Position numbers and translations under genes: made by a program
Part shown: in pieces, positions 5,660 through 5,721 of the stretch
Layout of the letters: every line of letters begins with the position of its first letter
Numbering within the stretch: the stretch's first letter is position 1
The notes under the pieces: model-generated
What the model saw: only the letters and a program-made list of their open reading frames with translations
Told to the model about the DNA's origin: nothing
Databases searched by the model: none
Assembly (NCBI GenBank): GCA_021777365.1
Contig: JAJYDP010000353.1
Span: 1-5,721 of the forward strand
DNA from: Chloroflexota bacterium
Lineage (GTDB): Bacteria; Chloroflexota; Limnocylindria; Limnocylindrales; CSP1-4
Length of the DNA: 5,721 nt
Reading direction: 5' to 3'

Positions 5660-5682
5660 AACGGACGGCACGCCGTTCCGTT
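5660..5682. promoter_or_regulatory. Imperfect dyad upstream of the repeat-protein gene
   Basis: AACGGACGGC and GCCGTTCCGTT are inverted copies (10 bp, one extra base in one arm) with a 2-base centre, 60 to 82 bases upstream of the start codon. The place and symmetry fit a regulator binding site; no clear -35/-10 pair was found beside it. Confidence 0.35.
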
Positions 5683-5721
5683 ACAGCGACGGCCGCCCGG
5701 CGGATGCCCACGGGACGGACC

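Overview
The window is about 70% GC with strong G/C bias at third codon positions and clear Shine-Dalgarno sites. This suggests a high-GC bacterium such as a Chloroflexota (Limnocylindria-like) or Actinomycetota lineage, probably from soil or a metagenome. The lineage is inferred from composition and gene content only. All four complete genes are on the minus strand. A short gene end on the plus strand converges on them from the left edge.

Layout, left to right. (1) 2-100: the last 32 codons of a plus-strand gene of unknown function. (2) 272-2185: a long APC-superfamily amino acid permease of the YveA (aspartate:proton symporter) type. Its upstream region holds an unusually AT-rich patch with a 9+9 bp inverted repeat around a possible promoter, followed by two leader hairpins. 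(3) 2467-3918 and 3915-4571: an ECF sigma factor gene followed by a gene that starts inside its stop codon (ATGA overlap). The second gene encodes a single-pass membrane protein with a DUF5667-like outer helical region and a 200-residue Pro/Gly/Ser/Thr tail. This is the layout of a sigma/anti-sigma pair, but the partner lacks the zinc anti-sigma motif. (4) 4758-5600: a secreted or anchored low-complexity protein with Asp/Tyr repeats followed by a long Gln/Thr-alternating domain. Two hairpins follow it and separate it from the sigma operon.

How they may work together: the sigma factor and its membrane partner probably form one envelope-sensing switch. The secreted repeat protein upstream is a natural candidate for a surface component linked to that switch, but no sequence evidence proves it is a target. 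The permease has its own control region and is probably a separate unit. The most unusual element is the repeat protein at 4758-5600. The sigma factor start codon and the operator-like repeat upstream of the permease also deserve a second look.
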